Below the pieces are notes generated by a model, which saw only the letters and a list, made by a program, of their open reading frames with translations, was not told the DNA's origin and did not search any database. This document shows positions 29,651 through 37,325 of a DNA stretch of 64,000 nt, in pieces. The stretch lies in contig NZ_CP155793.1 in assembly GCF_039729145.1 (NCBI RefSeq), positions 2,542,001-2,606,000 of the forward strand, in the 5' to 3' direction. The stretch comes from Microbacterium sp. SY138. Lineage in GTDB: Bacteria > Actinomycetota > Actinomycetes > Actinomycetales > Microbacteriaceae. The number at the start of each line of letters is the position of its first letter. Positions within the stretch are counted from its first letter, which is position 1. Made by a program: the position numbers and the translations under genes.

Positions 29651-30214
29651 ATGGAATCCGTCGCCCTCACCACGCCCCGACTCGTCCTGCACGCCCCGAC
29701 GGAGGCGGACATCGACGCGATCACCGAAGCGTGCCAGGATCCGGAGATCCCGCGCTGGACCACCGTGCCGAGTCCGTACACCCGCGAGGACGCCGCGCAG
29801 TTCGTGCGTCTGTCAGCCGCGCAGTGGGACGCCGGTTCCGAGGTCGTCTGGGGCATGTATGCGGACGGCGAGCTCGTGGGCATGATCGGTCTTCACAACA
29901 TGACCGATCACTTCACGGGCGCGACCGCCGAGCTGGGCTACTGGGTGACGGCCGGCGCACGGGGCCGCGGATATCTCACCGAAGCAGCAGCGGCCGTGAT
30001 CGATTGGGGTTTCGTCGGACTCCGGCTCGTCCGCATCCGCTGGCAGGCCGTCGCGGGGAACATCCCCTCGGCCCGCGCCGCCCGGGCCCTCGGCTTCCGC
30101 TACGAGGGCCTGCAGCGGCAGGCGCTGACGAGCCCGCGCGGGCGCGACGACGGCTGGATGGCCGGCCTCCTCCCCGGGGACGACCGCACGCCGGTCGACT
30201 GGCCGATCCTCTGA
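29651..30214 (+). CDS. GNAT family N-acetyltransferase (RimJ/RimL-like)
   Basis: Acetyltransferase of 187 residues. It opens LTTPRLVLHAPTEADIDAI, the usual start of RimJ/RimL-type enzymes, and has the acetyl-CoA loop in VTAGARGRGYLTEAAAAVID, followed by LVRIRWQAVAGNIPSARAAR and LGFRYEGLQRQ. Such enzymes acetylate protein N-termini or small amines; no substrate can be assigned. It lies 50 bp before the Fpg/Nei gene and is divergent from mfd. Confidence 0.88.
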   Translation: MESVALTTPRLVLHAPTEADIDAITEACQDPEIPRWTTVPSPYTREDAAQFVRLSAAQWDAGSEVVWGMYADGELVGMIGLHNMTDHFTGATAELGYWVTAGARGRGYLTEAAAAVIDWGFVGLRLVRIRWQAVAGNIPSARAARALGFRYEGLQRQALTSPRGRDDGWMAGLLPGDDRTPVDWPIL

Positions 30215-30264
30215 GGGGCGCGCCCCCGGGTGACAGTGTCGGCGCCCGATGACAGGATGAACCC

Positions 30265-31128
30265 ATGCCGGAGATGCCGGAAGTCCAGGGCCTGACCACG
30301 TTTCTCGCCGAACGCGCCGTCGGGCGCACCATCACGCGCGCGACCGTCTCGGCGATCGCCGCGTTGAAGACCTACGATCCTCCGATCCACGCCCTCCAGG
30401 GAGCCACGATCACCGCGTCCGCGCGTCTGGGCAAGTTCGTCGTGCTCTCCTGCGGCGACGAGCTGCACCTGGTGTTCCACCTCGCGAAGGCCGGGTGGCT
30501 GCGCTGGTACGAGACGCTCCCGACCACGCTCATCAAACCGGGCAAGTCCCCCATCGCCCTGCGCATCGCCCTCGACGACGGCAGCGGTTTCGACCTCACG
30601 GAAGCGGGGACCAAGAAGTCGCTCGCCGTGTACGTGGTGCGCGATCCGCAGGAGGTGCCCGGCATCGCCCGGCTCGGCCCCGACCCTCTCGACCCCGCGT
30701 TCACGCGCGAGGCGTTCGCCGCCCTGCTCGAGGATCGGCGTATGCAGATCAAGGGGCTGCTGCGCGATCAGGCGGTGATCGCGGGCATCGGCAACGCGTA
30801 CTCGGACGAGATCCTGCATGCCGCGCGCATGTCACCGTATGCGATCGCCGGAAAGCTCGACGACGCCGAGATCGACCGCCTGTTCGGAGCCATGCGCGAG
30901 ACGCTGACAGAGGCGGTCGCCCAAGCCTCCGGCAAACCGCCGGCGGACCTGAAGGATGCCAAGCGCCGCGGCATGCAGGTGCACGCGCGCCGAGGAGAGG
31001 CCTGCCCGGTGTGCGGAGACACGGTCCGCAGCGTGTTCTTCGCCGACCGCTCGCTCGAGTACTGCCCCACCTGCCAGACCGGTGGCAAGGTACTGGCCGA
31101 CCGCCGCCTCTCCCGACTGCTGAAGTGA
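30265..31128 (+). CDS. Fpg/Nei family DNA glycosylase/AP lyase
   Basis: Base-excision repair enzyme of 287 residues that removes oxidised bases and cuts the abasic site. The N-terminus MPEMPEVQ supplies the catalytic Pro2 and Glu3; the helix-two-turn-helix region is LLRDQAVIAGIGNAYSDEIL; the C-terminal zinc finger has CPVCG and CPTCQ, 20 residues apart. The sequence is closer to actinobacterial Fpg/Nei paralogues than to housekeeping MutM, so preference for 8-oxoG or oxidised pyrimidines is open. A CAGGAT hexamer ends 6 nt before the ATG. Confidence 0.9.
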   Translation: MPEMPEVQGLTTFLAERAVGRTITRATVSAIAALKTYDPPIHALQGATITASARLGKFVVLSCGDELHLVFHLAKAGWLRWYETLPTTLIKPGKSPIALRIALDDGSGFDLTEAGTKKSLAVYVVRDPQEVPGIARLGPDPLDPAFTREAFAALLEDRRMQIKGLLRDQAVIAGIGNAYSDEILHAARMSPYAIAGKLDDAEIDRLFGAMRETLTEAVAQASGKPPADLKDAKRRGMQVHARRGEACPVCGDTVRSVFFADRSLEYCPTCQTGGKVLADRRLSRLLK

Positions 31129-31155
31129 CGGCGGACGCGCCGCACGGTGAAGTCG

Positions 31156-31185
31156 TCTGTCGCGGAATGATCTGTCGCGGAATGA
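31156..31185 (+). repeat. 15-bp tandem duplication upstream of the rib promoter
   Basis: TCTGTCGCGGAATGA occurs twice with no gap (31156-31170, 31171-31185), ending about 21 bp before the likely -10 TACACT at 31207-31212. It covers the -35 area, so it could be a regulator site or a simple duplication. Confidence 0.7.
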
Positions 31186-31223
31186 AATGCGCCCGAACGC
31201 GTTGAGTACACTCAGAACAACAA

Positions 31224-31364
31224 CGTGCTCCGGGGTCGGTGGGAATCCGAACCGGCGGTGACAGTCCGCGAGCGTCTCGAGAGATCGGGATGCCGATCCG
31301 GTGGAATTCCGGGACCGACGGTGATGCGAGGGCGACCTCGCTAGTCCGGAAGGGAGGCAGCACG
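31224..31364 (+). ncRNA. FMN riboswitch (RFN element)
   Basis: The leader of ribD matches the FMN aptamer: closing stem P1 CGTGCT (31224-31229) with AGCACG (31359-31364), GGGGTCGGTGGGAATCCG, ACCGGCGGTGACAGTCCGCG, CCGGTGGAATTCCGGGACCG, GACGGT, and the 3' part CTAGTCCGGAAGGGAGGCAG. FMN binding is known to switch off riboflavin-synthesis genes. There is no U-tract terminator after it; a GACGCA-TCCG-TGCGTC hairpin (31366-31381) and a CCTC segment beside the ribosome binding site suggest control of translation start rather than attenuation. Confidence 0.95.
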
Positions 31365-31429
31365 AGACGCATCCGTGCGTCCGTTCCGCCACCCCTGTCT
31401 GAACCCGGAGCCTCAGAGGAGGACGACGG

Positions 31430-32485
31430 ATGGCAGTGAACGCGGCAGAGCGCCACGCGATGGATCGCGCGCTCCACCTCGCCGCCCGTGGACCGCGCGG
31501 GGCGAACCCGCAGGTCGGTGCGGTCCTCCTCTCCCCCGACGGCAGGGTCATCGCCGAGGGCTGGCACCACGGCGCCGGCACCCCCCACGCAGAGGTCGAC
31601 GCGCTCTCGAAGCTCGCACCCGGCGAGGCGCGAGGAGCGACGGCCGTCGTGACCCTTGAACCCTGCAACCACACCGGCCGCACAGGCCCCTGCGCCGTCG
31701 CTCTCATCGACGCGGGCGTCGCACGCGTGGTGTACGCGCTCGACGACCCCGGTGTCGCCTCAGGCGGCGGGGCGGAACGCCTGCGGTCCGCAGGCGTCGA
31801 CGTCGAGTCGGGTGAGCAGGCGGACGCTGCACACGCGCTCATCGCCGGATGGCTGACCGCCCAGCGACTCGGACGCCCCCATGTCACTGTCAAGTGGGCG
31901 CAGAGCCTCGATGGTCGCGCCGCCGCCGACGACGGGTCGAGCCAGTGGATCACGGGGCCGACCGCACGCGCCGACGTGCACCGCCGCCGGGCAGCAGCCG
32001 ATGCCATCGCGGTCGGCACCGGAACAGTGATCGCCGACGACCCTGCCCTCACCGCCCGTGACGGCGACACCATGCTCCCCGACCAGCCGATCCCGGTGGT
32101 CATCGGATCCCGTCCCACTCCGGCCGACGCCGCGGTGCACCGGCATCCGCACACTCCGCTGTTCTTCGAGACCCACGATCTGCACGCGATCGTCGCCGAC
32201 CTGCACGCCCGCGGCGTGCAGAGCCTGTTCGTGGAGGGCGGCCCGACGCTCGCCAGCGCCTTCATCGAGGCAGGACTCGCCGACCGCGTGCTCGCCTACA
32301 TCGCCCCGGTGCTGCTCGGCGGCCGAAGGCTCGCCCTGACCGACATCGGCGTCGGTTCCATCGACGAGGCCCGACGCCTGACCGTCGACGAGTGGCTTCC
32401 CCTCGGAGACGACCTGCTCGCGATCGCGCACCCCGCGCACGCCACCGATCCCGCGGAAGACCCGCAGAACGAAGGAGCCGCCTGA
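31430..32485 (+). CDS. ribD: Bifunctional riboflavin deaminase/reductase RibD
   Basis: Enzyme of 351 residues for the second and third steps of riboflavin synthesis: deamination of the diaminopyrimidine product of GTP cyclohydrolase II and NADPH reduction of the ribosyl group. The N-terminal zinc deaminase has HAEVDAL and TLEPCNHTGRTGPC; the reductase domain starts VTVKWAQSLDGRAAADDG and includes SLFVEGGPTLASAFIEAGL. The ribosome binding site is AGAGGAGG. It is the first gene after the FMN riboswitch, and its stop overlaps the ribE start by 1 bp (TGATG). Confidence 0.95.
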   Translation: MAVNAAERHAMDRALHLAARGPRGANPQVGAVLLSPDGRVIAEGWHHGAGTPHAEVDALSKLAPGEARGATAVVTLEPCNHTGRTGPCAVALIDAGVARVVYALDDPGVASGGGAERLRSAGVDVESGEQADAAHALIAGWLTAQRLGRPHVTVKWAQSLDGRAAADDGSSQWITGPTARADVHRRRAAADAIAVGTGTVIADDPALTARDGDTMLPDQPIPVVIGSRPTPADAAVHRHPHTPLFFETHDLHAIVADLHARGVQSLFVEGGPTLASAFIEAGLADRVLAYIAPVLLGGRRLALTDIGVGSIDEARRLTVDEWLPLGDDLLAIAHPAHATDPAEDPQNEGAA

Positions 32486-33114
32486 TGTTCACCGGAATCA
32501 TCGAGGAGATGGGCGAGATCACCGCGATCGCCTCCGCGGGTGACGGCTGGCGCCTGACCGTCCGCGCGCCCCGGGCCGCAGCGGACGCCGTGCACGGCGA
32601 GTCCATCGCCGTCTCGGGTGTGTGCCTCACCGTGGTGGGGTCGACCGCCGACACCTTCGACACCGACGTGATGAAGCAGACTCTCGACGTCGCCGCGATC
32701 GGGTCGGCGACGGTCGGAACCCGCGTGAACATCGAGAAGGCGATGCCGGTCGGCGCCCGTCTCGGCGGTCACATCGTGCAGGGCCACGTCGACGGCACCG
32801 GCGACGTGCTCGAGGTGCGCCCCGGCGCGCAGTGGAGCGTGCTGCGGATCAGCCTGCCCCTCGACCTCGCCCCGCTCGTGGTCGACAAGGGGTCGATCTC
32901 GGTCGACGGCACCTCGTTGACCGTGAGCGCCGTCAGCGCCCCTGCAGACCCCTCCCCCTGGTTCGAGGTCTCGCTGATCCCCGAGACCCTCGCCGCGACC
33001 ACGCTCGGCGTCCGCGCCGTCGGCGACCGCGTGAACCTGGAGACCGACATCCTCGCCCGGCACGTCGAGCGCCTGCTCGCGTTCCGCGCCGCACCGGAAG
33101 GAGGCTCGCGATGA
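32485..33114 (+). CDS. ribE: Riboflavin synthase alpha chain
   Basis: Enzyme of 209 residues that dismutates two 6,7-dimethyl-8-ribityllumazines to riboflavin. It has the signature N-terminus MFTGIIEEMG and two lumazine-binding repeats (residues 1-95 and about 97-195): GESIAVSGVCLTVV with GARLGGHIVQGHVDG in the first half and DKGSISVDGTSLTV in the second. GAAGGAG precedes the ATG. It is placed between ribD and ribBA with overlapping ends, so stoichiometric expression is likely. The symbol ribE follows the Bacillus/actinobacterial naming (ribC in E. coli). Confidence 0.94.
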   Translation: MFTGIIEEMGEITAIASAGDGWRLTVRAPRAAADAVHGESIAVSGVCLTVVGSTADTFDTDVMKQTLDVAAIGSATVGTRVNIEKAMPVGARLGGHIVQGHVDGTGDVLEVRPGAQWSVLRISLPLDLAPLVVDKGSISVDGTSLTVSAVSAPADPSPWFEVSLIPETLAATTLGVRAVGDRVNLETDILARHVERLLAFRAAPEGGSR

Positions 33115-34379
33115 GCCTTTCCACCATCGCCGAGGCCCTGGAGGCGCTTCGCGCCGGGCGCCCCGTCCTCGTCGCCGACGACGAGAACCGCGAGAACGAA
33201 GGCGATGTCATCCTGTCGGCAGAGCTCGCGACGCCCGAGTGGGTGGCGTGGACCGTGCGCTGGTCTTCGGGCTTCATCTGCGCCCCGATGCCCGCCGATC
33301 TCGCCGATCACCTGAACCTGCCGCCGATGGTCGCCGCCAGCGAAGACGCCCGCTCGACCGCATACACGGTGAGTGTCGACGCCGCGCAGGGGGTCACGAC
33401 CGGCATCAGTGCCCACGACCGCGCCCACACGCTGAACGTGCTGTCGAACCCGGAGTCCACGTCGACCAGCATCATCCGGCCCGGCCATGTGCTGCCGCTG
33501 CGGGCGGTCGACGGCGGGGTGCGCGAGCGCAGTGGCCACACCGAGGCCGCGGTCGAACTCATGAAGCTCGCCGGTCTCCGCCCCGTCGGCGCGATCGCGG
33601 AGGTCGTGGCGGAGGACGGCAGCATGATGCGCCTTCCCGGCCTGATCGAGCTCGGTGCGCGCGACGGCGTGCCGGTCATCACGATCGAGCAGCTGATCGC
33701 CCACCTCAACGAGATCGATCCCGAGGGCGCCACCCCGAGTGCGCATCGCGGCCGTCGCGTGAGCCTGCGCGCCGACGCCACCGTGCCCACCACGCACGGC
33801 ACCTTCCGCTTCCTCGCCTACAAGGACCGCATCACCGGCACCGACCACATCGCCGTCGTCTCGGGCGAACTCGGCGAGACCGCGCTCGTGCGGGTGCACT
33901 CGGAGTGCCTGACCGGCGAGGCGTTCGGCTCGCTCAAATGCGAGTGCGGCCCGCAGCTCGACTCCGCCCTCGACGCGATCGAGAAGGAAGGCGGGATCGT
34001 CATCTACATGCGCGGCCACGAGGGTCGAGGGATCGGCCTCATCAACAAGCTGCGCGCCTACAGCCTGCAGGAGGAGGGGCTCGACACGGTCGACGCCAAC
34101 CTCGCGCTGGGGCTGCCAGCCGATGCCCGCGACTACGCAGCGGCGGCCGGCATCCTCTCCGACCTGGGCGTGTCGAAGGTGCGCCTGCTGACGAACAACA
34201 CCGACAAGGTCGTGCAGCTGCGCGAGCTCGGCCTCGACGTCGTCGAGCAGGTGCCGCTGATCGTCGGTGTGGGACCCAACAACCACCAGTACTTGGAGAC
34301 CAAGCGTGACCGGATGGGTCACATCATCGGCGAAGCGGAACTCGCAGAGGCGCTCGCCCACGGAGAGGACGACAAATGA
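33111..34379 (+). CDS. ribBA: Bifunctional DHBP synthase/GTP cyclohydrolase II
   Basis: Fusion of 422 residues. The N-terminal half makes 3,4-dihydroxy-2-butanone 4-phosphate from ribulose 5-phosphate (DDENRENEGDVILSAE acidic loop, RSGHTEAAVELMKLAGL). The C-terminal half is GTP cyclohydrolase II with zinc ligands in HSECLTGEAFGSLKCECG and the catalytic region MRGHEGRGIGLINKLRAYSL. It therefore makes both precursors for the pathway. The ATG overlaps the ribE stop (ATGA) and follows GGAAGGAGG; the 3' end overlaps ribH by 4 bp. Confidence 0.95.
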   Translation: MSLSTIAEALEALRAGRPVLVADDENRENEGDVILSAELATPEWVAWTVRWSSGFICAPMPADLADHLNLPPMVAASEDARSTAYTVSVDAAQGVTTGISAHDRAHTLNVLSNPESTSTSIIRPGHVLPLRAVDGGVRERSGHTEAAVELMKLAGLRPVGAIAEVVAEDGSMMRLPGLIELGARDGVPVITIEQLIAHLNEIDPEGATPSAHRGRRVSLRADATVPTTHGTFRFLAYKDRITGTDHIAVVSGELGETALVRVHSECLTGEAFGSLKCECGPQLDSALDAIEKEGGIVIYMRGHEGRGIGLINKLRAYSLQEEGLDTVDANLALGLPADARDYAAAAGILSDLGVSKVRLLTNNTDKVVQLRELGLDVVEQVPLIVGVGPNNHQYLETKRDRMGHIIGEAELAEALAHGEDDK

Positions 34380-34849
34380 GCGGCGCAGGAGCACCCGAGA
34401 TCGGCACCATCGACGGACGCGGTCTGAACGTCGTCATCGTGGCCGGAACCTGGCACGAGACGATCTCGAACGGCTTGATCGCCGGTGCGGAGCGCGTGCT
34501 GGACGCGGCCCGGGCCACGCACCGACTGGTGCGCGTGCCCGGCTCGTTCGAACTCGCGATCGCCGCCCAGGCGGCCTTCGCCGGCGGGGCGGATGCCGTC
34601 GTCGCACTCGGCGTGATCATCCGCGGGGGCACACCGCACTTCGAGTACGTGTCGGCGGCGACCACCGATGGCCTCACCCGCGTCGCCCTCGACGCCGGCA
34701 AGCCCGTCGGCTTCGGCGTGCTCACCCTCGACGACGAGCAGCAGGGTCTCGACCGTGCGGGCCTGGAGGGCTCCAAGGAGGACAAGGGCGCCGAAGCAGC
34801 GGATGCTGCCCTGCGCACGGCGCTCGTGACACGGGAGCTGCGCGGCTGA
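34376..34849 (+). CDS. ribH: 6,7-dimethyl-8-ribityllumazine synthase
   Basis: Enzyme of 157 residues that condenses the RibD product (after dephosphorylation) with DHBP to form lumazine; members assemble into pentamers or icosahedra. Motifs: VVIVAGTWHETISNGLIAGA, the substrate loop VPGSFELAIAAQ, and GVIIRGGTPHFEYVSAATTD with the catalytic His. It is the last gene of the operon, coupled to ribBA by ATGA. A short GCCCTT/AAGGGC stem (34859-34880) follows and may be a weak terminator. Confidence 0.95.
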   Translation: MSGAGAPEIGTIDGRGLNVVIVAGTWHETISNGLIAGAERVLDAARATHRLVRVPGSFELAIAAQAAFAGGADAVVALGVIIRGGTPHFEYVSAATTDGLTRVALDAGKPVGFGVLTLDDEQQGLDRAGLEGSKEDKGAEAADAALRTALVTRELRG

Positions 34850-34890
34850 GGTCAGCCTGCCCTTGCTAGCGTGAAAGGGCTCTGCACTCG

Positions 34891-34896
34891 TACGGT
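34891..34896 (+). promoter_or_regulatory. -10 hexamer TACGGT, leaderless small membrane protein transcript
   Basis: TACGGT ends 6 nt before the ATG at 34903. GAGG within those 6 nt is too close to act as a ribosome binding site. Confidence 0.45.
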
Positions 34897-34902
34897 GAGG
34901 GC

Positions 34903-35256
34903 ATGGAGACTCTCCGTCATATCGTGCTGTTCGTCCACCTCATCGGATTCGCCGTGCTCTTCGGCTCCTGGGCCGCGCAGGCGTTCGGCGGAAAGCGTGA
35001 GTTCACGCGCCTGATGAACATCGGCATGGCGATCGCCGCGGTCGCGGGCCTCGCGCTCGCGGCGCCGTGGGGCATCTCCTATGAGCTCAACTACGTCAAG
35101 ATCGGCGTCAAGCTCGTGATCCTGCTCATCATCGGTGCCCTGCTCGGAATCGGCCTGGGTCGTCAGCGCCGCGGTGCGGCCATCCCGCCGGCGGTGTTCT
35201 GGCTCGTCGGCATCCTCACCGCCGTCAACGCCGCGATCGCCGCGATCTGGCGCTGA
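34903..35256 (+). CDS. Small four-helix membrane protein of unknown function
   Basis: Protein of 117 residues that is almost entirely membrane-embedded, with about four hydrophobic helices: HIVLFVHLIGFAVLFGSWAA, MNIGMAIAAVAGLALAAPWG, VKIGVKLVILLIIGALLGIG and PPAVFWLVGILTAVNAAIAA. Two His in the first helix (HIVLFVH) recall heme- or copper-binding membrane proteins such as CopD, but the resemblance is weak. I do not recognise the family. A likely leaderless promoter separates it from ribH, so it is probably not part of the rib operon. Confidence 0.7.
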   Translation: METLRHIVLFVHLIGFAVLFGSWAAQAFGGKREFTRLMNIGMAIAAVAGLALAAPWGISYELNYVKIGVKLVILLIIGALLGIGLGRQRRGAAIPPAVFWLVGILTAVNAAIAAIWR

Positions 35257-35267
35257 GCCGTCAGCGC
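35250..35267. terminator. Hairpin spanning both stop codons of a convergent pair
   Basis: GCGCTGA-GCCG-TCAGCGC, a 7-bp perfect stem with a 4-nt loop. The TGA of the membrane-protein gene (35254-35256) and the stop of the LacI gene (TCA at 35261-35263 on the plus strand) are the two facing parts of the stem. No U-run is present. Confidence 0.5.
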
Positions 35268-36298
35268 GTCCGCGGCGCCGCCGTGCTCGCCCGCACGATG
35301 AGTTCGGTACCGACGAGCGGGGTCTGCTGACGCTCGACACCGTCGAGCTCGGCGAGCAGCGCGTCCACCGCGAGCGCGCCCACGCGCTCCGGGTGCTGCT
35401 GCACGGTCGTCAGCGGCGGCCAGAGCTGTGCCGCATCGGGCAGTCCGTCGAACCCGACGATGCTCACGTCTCGCGGCACGTCGAGCCCGATCTCTCGGAA
35501 CGCACGCAGCACGCCGATCGCCATCTGGTCGTTCGCCACGAACACCGCGGTGACACCGTCGATCGCACGCAGTTCGAGACCGGCTGCGTAGCCGGACGAC
35601 GCGGTCCAGTCCCCCGCCAGCGGCTCCGGGACCGTACGCCCGTGCGTCTCGAGCGTCTCCCGCCACGCTTCACGGCGGCGCTCGGCGGAGTAGGAGCGCG
35701 CGGGGCCGGTGACGTGCCACACGGTGTCGTGACCGAGTTCGAGCAGGTGCTCGGTCGCGAGCCGAGCGCCCTGCGCCTGATCGGTATCGACGAACGGATG
35801 CGTCGCCGTGCGGTTCGAGTCGACGAATACGACGGGAAGCGCCTCGGGGATCTCGATGTCGGCCTCGTCGAGCTGATGCGCCTCGATCACGATGATGATG
35901 CCGTCGACCGCGTGCTCCTCCAGCCGACGGAACGCACCGGCCACGGTCTCGCCCGCGCTCGACTCGACGGGGATGAGAGTGAGCGCGTAGCCGAGCTGGG
36001 CGGCGCGCACGGCGATCGCATCGAGCGTGCGCTGGTTCCCGTAAGAGCTGAACGAGAACATCACGACGCCGATCGTGCGGAATCGCCCTGACCGGAGTGC
36101 GCGGGCGGCGCTGTTCGGCCGGTACCCCAGATTGTGCATGGCAGCCTCGACGCGCTCGCGCGTGGCGGCGCCGACGTAGCCCCTGGCATTGACGACACGC
36201 GACACGGTCTGGCCGGAGACGCCGGCCTCGCGGGCCACGTCTTCCATCGAGGGCTCACGTCGACGCGTCGACGTCTCTGTCGGATGCTCCGGGGTCAC
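35261..36298 (-). CDS. LacI family regulator of the galactoside locus
   Basis: Regulator of 345 residues: LacI helix-turn-helix MEDVAREAGVSGQTVSRVVN (about residues 20-39), hinge region YRPNSAARALRSGRFRTIGV and a type I periplasmic-binding-like sugar domain (DGIIIVIEAHQ, VFVDSNRTATHPFVDTDQAQ, VSIVGFDGLP). The start is taken at GTG 36298, 6-7 nt after GAGGGGATGG; the ATG at 36316 lies inside operator 1. It is divergent from the sugar ABC transporter and beta-galactosidase genes, whose promoter carries two matching operators. The expected inducer is a galactoside or its product. Confidence 0.92.
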   Translation of the reverse strand: MTPEHPTETSTRRREPSMEDVAREAGVSGQTVSRVVNARGYVGAATRERVEAAMHNLGYRPNSAARALRSGRFRTIGVVMFSFSSYGNQRTLDAIAVRAAQLGYALTLIPVESSAGETVAGAFRRLEEHAVDGIIIVIEAHQLDEADIEIPEALPVVFVDSNRTATHPFVDTDQAQGARLATEHLLELGHDTVWHVTGPARSYSAERRREAWRETLETHGRTVPEPLAGDWTASSGYAAGLELRAIDGVTAVFVANDQMAIGVLRAFREIGLDVPRDVSIVGFDGLPDAAQLWPPLTTVQQHPERVGALAVDALLAELDGVERQQTPLVGTELIVRASTAAPRTR

Positions 36299-36317
36299 GA
36301 TCACCCATCCCCTCATA

Positions 36318-36331
36318 TGTTGACGTTGACA
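36318..36331. promoter_or_regulatory. LacI operator 1, TGTTGACGTTGACA
   Basis: Pseudo-palindrome TGTnnACGTnnACA (10 of 14 positions symmetric) around the ACGT centre typical of LacI-family sites. It is part of a 17-bp direct repeat (36315-36331) and covers the -35 hexamer of the ABC operon promoter. Confidence 0.75.
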
Positions 36332-36355
36332 GACTACCAGTCGGTCCAATATGTT
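36326..36355 (+). promoter_or_regulatory. Promoter of the galactoside ABC/beta-galactosidase operon
   Basis: TTGACA (36326-36331), an 18-bp spacer and TATGTT (36350-36355) form a good sigma-70-type promoter. The -35 is inside operator 1 and the -10 runs into operator 2, so bound repressor would block RNA polymerase directly. Confidence 0.65.
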
Positions 36356-36365
36356 GACGTTGACA
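36352..36365. promoter_or_regulatory. LacI operator 2, TGTTGACGTTGACA
   Basis: Exact second copy of operator 1, 34 bp away and part of the 17-bp direct repeat 36349-36365. It overlaps the -10 and the expected transcription start of the ABC operon. Confidence 0.75.
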
Positions 36366-36406
36366 CACGGCGCACGGTGCGCCCGAAACGTAAGAAGGAC
36401 TCGTCG

Positions 36407-37324
36407 ATGACGACTGAAATCCCCGCAGCCCCGGGTGCCCCCGGCATCCGGCGCCGCGACAAGCGCGACTGGAGGGGATGGGCCTTCGTCGGCCCGTTCA
36501 TGGTCGTGTTCGCCCTGGTGTTCCTGACGCCGCTCGCCTATGCGCTGTACCTGAGCTTCTTCCAGGAGAAGCTCATCGGCGGCACCGCGTTCGTGGGGCT
36601 CGACAACTACGTCCGCGCCCTGAGCGACCCGCAGTTCTGGGAGGCGTTCGGCCGCGTACTGGTCTTCCTCGTCGTGCAGGTGCCGATCATGCTGATCCTG
36701 GCCCTCGGCGCCGCCCTCGCCCTCGACAGCGCCCGCCTGCGCGGAGCGTCGTTCTTCCGCATCCTGATCTTCCTGCCCTACGCGGTGCCGGCCGTGGTGG
36801 CGGTGCTGATGTGGGGCTACATCTACGGCGACCAGTTCGGCCTCACGAGCAACATCAACGACATCCTCGGCGTCGATGCGATCACGCCGTTCGCCAAGGA
36901 GTGGATGCTGGTCTCGATCGGCAACATCGTCACCTGGGAGTTCGTCGGCTACAACATGCTGATCTTCTACTCGTCGCTCAAGACCATCCCGACCGACATG
37001 TACGAGGCGGCCTCCCTCGACGGCGCCGGGGCGTGGCGCACGATCTTCTCGATCAAGATCCCGTCCGTGCGCGGAGCGCTCGTGATCGCCACGATCTTCT
37101 CGATCATCGGCAGCTTCCAGCTCTTCAACGAGCCCAACATCCTGCGCCCCCTGGCCCCGAACGTGATCACGACGTTCTTCACGCCGAACATGTACGCGTA
37201 CAACCTGTCGTTCGCGGGGCAGCAGTTCAACTACGCCGCGACGATCGCCATCATCATGGGCGTCATCACCGCGGTCATCGCCTACGTCGTGCAGCTGCGC
37301 GGCTCGAAGTCGGAGGTGCGCTGA
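36407..37324 (+). CDS. Sugar ABC transporter permease, MalF/UgpA type
   Basis: Inner-membrane subunit of 305 residues in a carbohydrate ABC importer (CUT1 type). Six hydrophobic helices follow a short charged N-terminus; the EAA loop that contacts the ATPase is MYEAASLDGAGAWRTIFSIK. The ATG at 36407 has AAGAAGGA 7 nt upstream. It is the first gene after the double operator, followed by the second permease after 1 bp. No ATPase gene is in the locus, so the transporter must use a shared one such as an MsiK-type ATPase encoded elsewhere, as is usual in actinobacteria. Confidence 0.92.
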   Translation: MTTEIPAAPGAPGIRRRDKRDWRGWAFVGPFMVVFALVFLTPLAYALYLSFFQEKLIGGTAFVGLDNYVRALSDPQFWEAFGRVLVFLVVQVPIMLILALGAALALDSARLRGASFFRILIFLPYAVPAVVAVLMWGYIYGDQFGLTSNINDILGVDAITPFAKEWMLVSIGNIVTWEFVGYNMLIFYSSLKTIPTDMYEAASLDGAGAWRTIFSIKIPSVRGALVIATIFSIIGSFQLFNEPNILRPLAPNVITTFFTPNMYAYNLSFAGQQFNYAATIAIIMGVITAVIAYVVQLRGSKSEVR

Positions 37325-37325
37325 C

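Larger units (their letters stand above)
31129..31429 (+). other. Intergenic region holding the rib operon leader
   Basis: This 301-bp gap between the Fpg/Nei gene and ribD holds, in order, a 15-bp tandem repeat (31156-31185), a possible -10 TACACT (31207-31212), the FMN riboswitch, a small hairpin (31366-31381) and the ribD ribosome binding site (AGAGGAGG, ending about 7 nt before the ATG). I see no short gene in it. Confidence 0.8.

Noticed and set aside
36134..36406. Upstream ATG start at 36134 for the MalF-type permease
   Set aside because: It would run through the LacI gene and the promoter; ATG 36407 has a good ribosome binding site and gives the usual N-terminus.
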